Shown here: one piece after another, positions 14,518-16,754 of the stretch
Position numbering within the stretch: position 1 is the first letter of the stretch
Layout: every line of letters starts with the position of its first letter
From: HRBIN12 sp035762085
GTDB taxonomy: Bacteria; Actinomycetota; UBA4738; HRBIN12
DNA length: 16,754 nt
NCBI GenBank assembly: GCA_035762085.1
Contig: DASTPT010000138.1
Coordinates: forward strand, 1 to 16,754
Direction: 5' to 3'
Program-made: the position numbers and the translations under genes
Notes under the pieces: model-generated
Told to the model about the DNA's origin: nothing
The model's input: the letters and a program-made list of their open reading frames with translations, nothing else
The model's database searches: none

Positions 14518-14898
14518 GTGGCTCGGATCGCAGGCGTCGACCTCCCCCGCGACAAGCGGGTGGACATCGCGCTCCGTTACATCTACGGCATCGGCCCAAC
14601 GCGGGCCGTCCAGATCGTGACCTCGACCGGCGTCGAGGGCGCCACGCGCGTCCGGGACCTGTCCGAGGACGAGGTCAGCAAGATCCGCGAGTACATCGAC
14701 CGCGAGTACAAGGTCGAGGGCGACCTGCGGCGCGAGGTCGCCCAGGACATCAAGCGCAAGATCGAGATCGGCTGCTACCAGGGCATCCGGCACCGCCGGA
14801 GCCTCCCCGTGCGCGGGCAGCGCACGCACACGAACGCGCGCACCCGCAAGGGCCCGCGCAAGACCGTCGCGGGCAAGAAGAGGGTCGCGAAGAAGTGA
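14518..14898 (+). CDS. rpsM: 30S ribosomal protein S13
   Basis: S13 forms bridges B1a/B1b with the large subunit and touches P-site tRNA with its tail. The 126-aa product shows MARIAGVDLPRDKRVDIALRYIYGIGPTRA, the helix-hairpin region, GCYQGIRHRRSLPVRGQRTHTNARTRKGPRKT and a Lys-rich end. GTG start preceded by GAGGAAGGAGCG, a good Shine-Dalgarno. Confidence 0.97.
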   Translation: MARIAGVDLPRDKRVDIALRYIYGIGPTRAVQIVTSTGVEGATRVRDLSEDEVSKIREYIDREYKVEGDLRREVAQDIKRKIEIGCYQGIRHRRSLPVRGQRTHTNARTRKGPRKTVAGKKRVAKK

Positions 14899-14919
14899 CG
14901 AAGGAGTAGGGGCGCGTAG

Positions 14920-15312
14920 ATGGCGAAGCCGAAGGCCAAGAAGGTCCGCAAGCGGGAGAAGAAGAACGTCGTCCACGGGCAGGCCCACATCAAGTCGACG
15001 TTCAACAACACGATCGTCACGATCACCGACCTGCAGGGCAACACGATCAGCTGGGCGAGCGCGGGCAACGTGGGGTTCAAGGGCTCCCGCAAGTCCACCC
15101 CGTTCGCCGCGCAGCTCGCGGCCGAGGCCGCGGCGCGCCGCGCCCAGGAGCACGGCCTGCAGAAGGTCGACGTGTTCGTGAAGGGACCGGGCTCGGGTCG
15201 CGAGACCGCGATCCGCTCGCTCGCCGCGACCGGCCTGGAGGTCGCGGGCATCCAGGACGTCACGCCGGTGCCGCACAACGGCTGCCGGCCCAGGAAGCGC
15301 CGCCGCGTCTAG
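14920..15312 (+). CDS. rpsK: 30S ribosomal protein S11
   Basis: S11 lies on the platform near the E site and the mRNA exit. The 130-aa protein has the family signatures HIKSTFNNTIVTITDLQGNTISWASAGNVGFKGSRKSTPFAAQLAAE, VDVFVKGPGSGRETAIRSL, and the closing DVTPVPHNGCRPRKRRRV. The normal next gene, rpsD, is missing; a 114-bp gap with hairpins leads to rpoA instead. Confidence 0.97.
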   Translation: MAKPKAKKVRKREKKNVVHGQAHIKSTFNNTIVTITDLQGNTISWASAGNVGFKGSRKSTPFAAQLAAEAAARRAQEHGLQKVDVFVKGPGSGRETAIRSLAATGLEVAGIQDVTPVPHNGCRPRKRRRV

Positions 15313-15321
15313 CGCGACGGT

Positions 15322-15343
15322 CGGCCCGTTGTCGAGCGGGCCG
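15322..15343 (+). other. First hairpin in the rpsK-rpoA gap
   Basis: CGGCCCG (15322-15328) pairs perfectly with CGGGCCG (15337-15343) over an 8-nt loop, 9 bp after the rpsK stop. No T tract follows, so it is not a standard intrinsic terminator; it could protect the upstream 3' end, promote partial termination, or be a processing or protein-binding site. Confidence 0.55.
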
Positions 15344-15346
15344 TGT

Positions 15347-15376
15347 CGGGACTCCCACCGCGAGGCGGGGGTCCCG
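15347..15376 (+). other. Second hairpin in the rpsK-rpoA gap
   Basis: A 10-bp stem of CGGGAC-TCCC (15347-15356) with GGGG-GTCCCG (15367-15376), with one T-G wobble and a 10-nt loop, follows the first hairpin after 3 bp. Together the two occupy half of the rpsK-rpoA gap. They may set the ratio of alpha subunit to ribosomal proteins, but nothing in the sequence proves this. Confidence 0.55.
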
Positions 15377-15426
15377 GCGTCATCGGCGGGGCAGGAGTGG
15401 ATGATCCCCCGTCGGAGGAGGAAGCA

Positions 15427-16356
15427 GTGTTCATCGTCGCAAGACCGCAGATCACCGAGGAGAGCGTCAGCCCGACGCGCTCCCGGTTCGTCATCGAGCC
15501 GCTCGAGCCGGGGTTCGGCTACACGATCGGCAACTCGCTCCGTCGCACGCTGCTGTCGTCGATCCCGGGCGGCGCGATCAGCTCGGTCCGGATCGAGGGC
15601 GTGCTCCACGAGTTCTCGACGATCCCCAAGGTCACCGAGGACGTGACCGACATCATCCTGAACCTCAAGGAGCTCGTGATCCGCAGCGAGGCCGACGAGC
15701 CCGTCACCGTGTACCTCAAGGCCAAGGGCCCGGGGGAGGTGACGGCCGGCGACATCGCGCCGCCGGCGGGGGTCGAGATCCTGAACCCCGAGCTGCACAT
15801 CGCCACGATCGGCAAGGGCGGCAGCCTCGAGATGGAGATGGTCGTCGAGCGCGGCGTCGGCTACCGGATGGCCGACAAGAACAAGAAGCCGCGCGACCCG
15901 ATCGGCGTGATCCCCGTGGACTCGATCTTCTCGCCCGTCCGCAAGGTGAGCTACGCGGTCGAGAACACCCGCGTCGAGCAGATGACGGACCGCGACAGGC
16001 TGATCCTCGACGTCGAGACCGACGGCTCGGTCGCGCCGCGCGAGGCGTTGGCGAGCGCGGGCGGCACGCTGCTCGAGCTCGTCCAGCTCTTCGGCGACCT
16101 GGCCGAGGCGACCTCGATGCAGGTCGGCCCCGCCGAGGACGAGTCGGTCCCGTCCGACTACCAGATCACCGTCGAGGAGCTGAACCTGTCGGTCCGCTCC
16201 TACAACTGCCTGAAGCGCGAGGGCATCAACTCGGTCGGCGACCTGGTGATGAAGAGCGAGGCCGAGCTCATGGACATCCGCAACTTCGGCCAGAAGTCGA
16301 TCGACGAGGTGAAGGCCAAGCTCGAGGAGCTCGGCCAGTCGCTTCGAGAGGAGTAG
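15427..16356 (+). CDS. rpoA: DNA-directed RNA polymerase alpha subunit
   Basis: The alpha dimer nucleates RNA polymerase assembly, and its C-terminal domain binds UP elements and activators. The 309-aa protein has the N-terminal domain signatures SRFVIEPLEPGFGYTIGNSLRRTLLSSIPG, VLHEFSTIPKVTEDVTDIILNLK, and the middle AVENTRVEQMTDRDRLILDVETDGS. The C-terminal domain (about 245-309) carries LSVRSYNCLKREGINSVGDL with R257, the counterpart of the DNA-contacting R265 of E. coli, and RNFGQKSIDEVKAKLEELG. The GTG at 15427 gives the family N-terminus and follows GGAGGAGG; the open frame reaching up to 15343 is not alpha-like. Confidence 0.97.
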   Translation: MFIVARPQITEESVSPTRSRFVIEPLEPGFGYTIGNSLRRTLLSSIPGGAISSVRIEGVLHEFSTIPKVTEDVTDIILNLKELVIRSEADEPVTVYLKAKGPGEVTAGDIAPPAGVEILNPELHIATIGKGGSLEMEMVVERGVGYRMADKNKKPRDPIGVIPVDSIFSPVRKVSYAVENTRVEQMTDRDRLILDVETDGSVAPREALASAGGTLLELVQLFGDLAEATSMQVGPAEDESVPSDYQITVEELNLSVRSYNCLKREGINSVGDLVMKSEAELMDIRNFGQKSIDEVKAKLEELGQSLREE

Positions 16357-16359
16357 TCG

Positions 16360-16713
16360 ATGCCACGCCCGAGGAAAGGCCCCCGGCTCGGGTCGAGCCC
16401 GGCGCACCAGCGCCTGCTCCTCAACGGCCTGGCCGCCCAGCTCTTCGTCTACGAGAAGATCAACACGACCGAGGCCAAGGCCAAGGCCGTGCGCCCCGTC
16501 GCCGAGAAGATGATCACGTTCGCCAAGCGCGGGGATGTCGCCGCGCGGCGCGAGGTGCTGAAGGACATCCCCGACCGGGACGTCGTGCACAAGCTCTTCA
16601 GCGAGATCGCGCCCCGGTACGCCGAGCGCAACGGCGGGTACACGCGGATCCTCAAACTCGGGCCTCGGCAGGGGGACGGGGCTCCGATGGCGGTCATCGA
16701 GCTGGTCGAGTAG
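16360..16713 (+). CDS. rplQ: 50S ribosomal protein L17
   Basis: L17 lies near the tunnel exit. The 117-aa product begins MPRPRKGPRLGSSPAHQRLLLNGLAAQLFVYEKINTTEAKAKAVRPVAEKMITFAKRG and ends YTRILKLGPRQGDGAPMAVIELVE, the whole family plan. It starts 3 bp after rpoA, with GAGAGGAG upstream. Its stop lies in a 6-bp stem (CGAGCT 16698-16703 with AGCTCG 16712-16717) that lacks a T tract. Confidence 0.97.
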   Translation: MPRPRKGPRLGSSPAHQRLLLNGLAAQLFVYEKINTTEAKAKAVRPVAEKMITFAKRGDVAARREVLKDIPDRDVVHKLFSEIAPRYAERNGGYTRILKLGPRQGDGAPMAVIELVE

Positions 16714-16754
16714 CTCGGACGTGAGGTGGGCGCCGTGAGGTCGGGGTCGGCCCC
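16714..16754. other. End of window after rplQ
   Basis: The last 41 bp hold no complete gene. A GTG at 16735 preceded by GAGGTGGG could begin a coupled next gene (often truA at this place), but only six codons are visible and they are not recognisable. The final 12 bases (GGGG-TCGG-CCCC) form a hairpin cut by the window edge. Confidence 0.3.

Noticed and set aside
15343..15426. Upstream start for rpoA giving 28 extra residues
   Set aside because: The extra residues are Gly/Pro-rich, cover the second hairpin, and do not match the RpoA family, which starts at MFIVARP-type sequence with GGAGGAGG before it.
13066..16590. Very long minus-strand open frame of 1174 codons opposite infA to rplQ
   Set aside because: It lies antisense to seven securely identified genes and has composition typical of the antisense frame in high-GC DNA (His/Asp/Leu/Arg-rich, no domain). 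No Shine-Dalgarno or family signature is seen.
16735..16754. Start of truA or another gene after rplQ
   Set aside because: Only six codons (VRSGSA) are visible and they do not match the usual TruA N-terminus; no gene call can be supported.

Overview
The window is a stretch of a bacterial chromosome carrying the end of the str operon and the whole S10, spc and alpha ribosomal-protein clusters, all on the + strand. Base composition is very G+C-rich (roughly 68-70% by eye), with GTG and TTG starts common and stop-start overlaps at many junctions. S14 is the short zinc form, and the protein signatures (RpoA, S11, Adk lid, DivIVA-type RGYDPxQV motifs) are of actinobacterial type, so a high-GC member of the Actinomycetota is the best reading. 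tuf directly abutting rpsJ, and a Cys4 form of L24, suggest a deep-branching lineage rather than Streptomyces or Mycobacterium. The sequence alone does not fix the class.

Layout: 2-307 is the end of tuf (EF-Tu). 342-5633 is the S10 cluster (rpsJ, rplC, rplD, rplW, rplB, rpsS, rplV, rpsC, rplP, rpmC, rpsQ). 5642-9711 is the ribosomal part of the spc cluster (rplN, rplX, rplE, rpsZ-type S14, rpsH, rplF, rplR, rpsE, rpmD, rplO), followed by secY, adk and map (9733-12455). From tuf to map no gap exceeds 34 bp, so this is probably one very long transcription unit, with translational coupling at most junctions. 14145-16713 is infA, rpmJ, rpsM, rpsK, rpoA and rplQ, with its own convincing promoter just before infA. 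rpsD (S4), which many bacteria carry between rpsK and rpoA, is absent here; a 114-bp gap with two GC-rich hairpins takes its place.

The unusual part is 12456-14144. Two paralogous DivIVA-domain coiled-coil proteins (229 and 218 aa) sit between map and infA, each preceded by a structured, repeat-bearing intergenic region. Before the first lie an imperfect 20-bp tandem duplication and a 10-bp palindrome at the predicted transcription start. Before the second lie a 14-bp direct repeat and four mutually complementary arms, the last of which is the gene's Shine-Dalgarno sequence. This looks like an attenuator-like control of translation. The infA transcript is predicted to begin with a stable hairpin.

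Functionally, the window encodes EF-Tu, IF1, most proteins of the two ribosomal subunits' central clusters, the RNA polymerase alpha subunit, the SecY translocon pore, adenylate kinase, and methionine aminopeptidase for N-terminal maturation. The DivIVA-like pair would add cell-pole, septum or envelope scaffold proteins to this growth-linked neighbourhood. No tRNA, rRNA, CRISPR array, insertion sequence or phage gene was seen, and no stretch over 300 bp lacks a gene.
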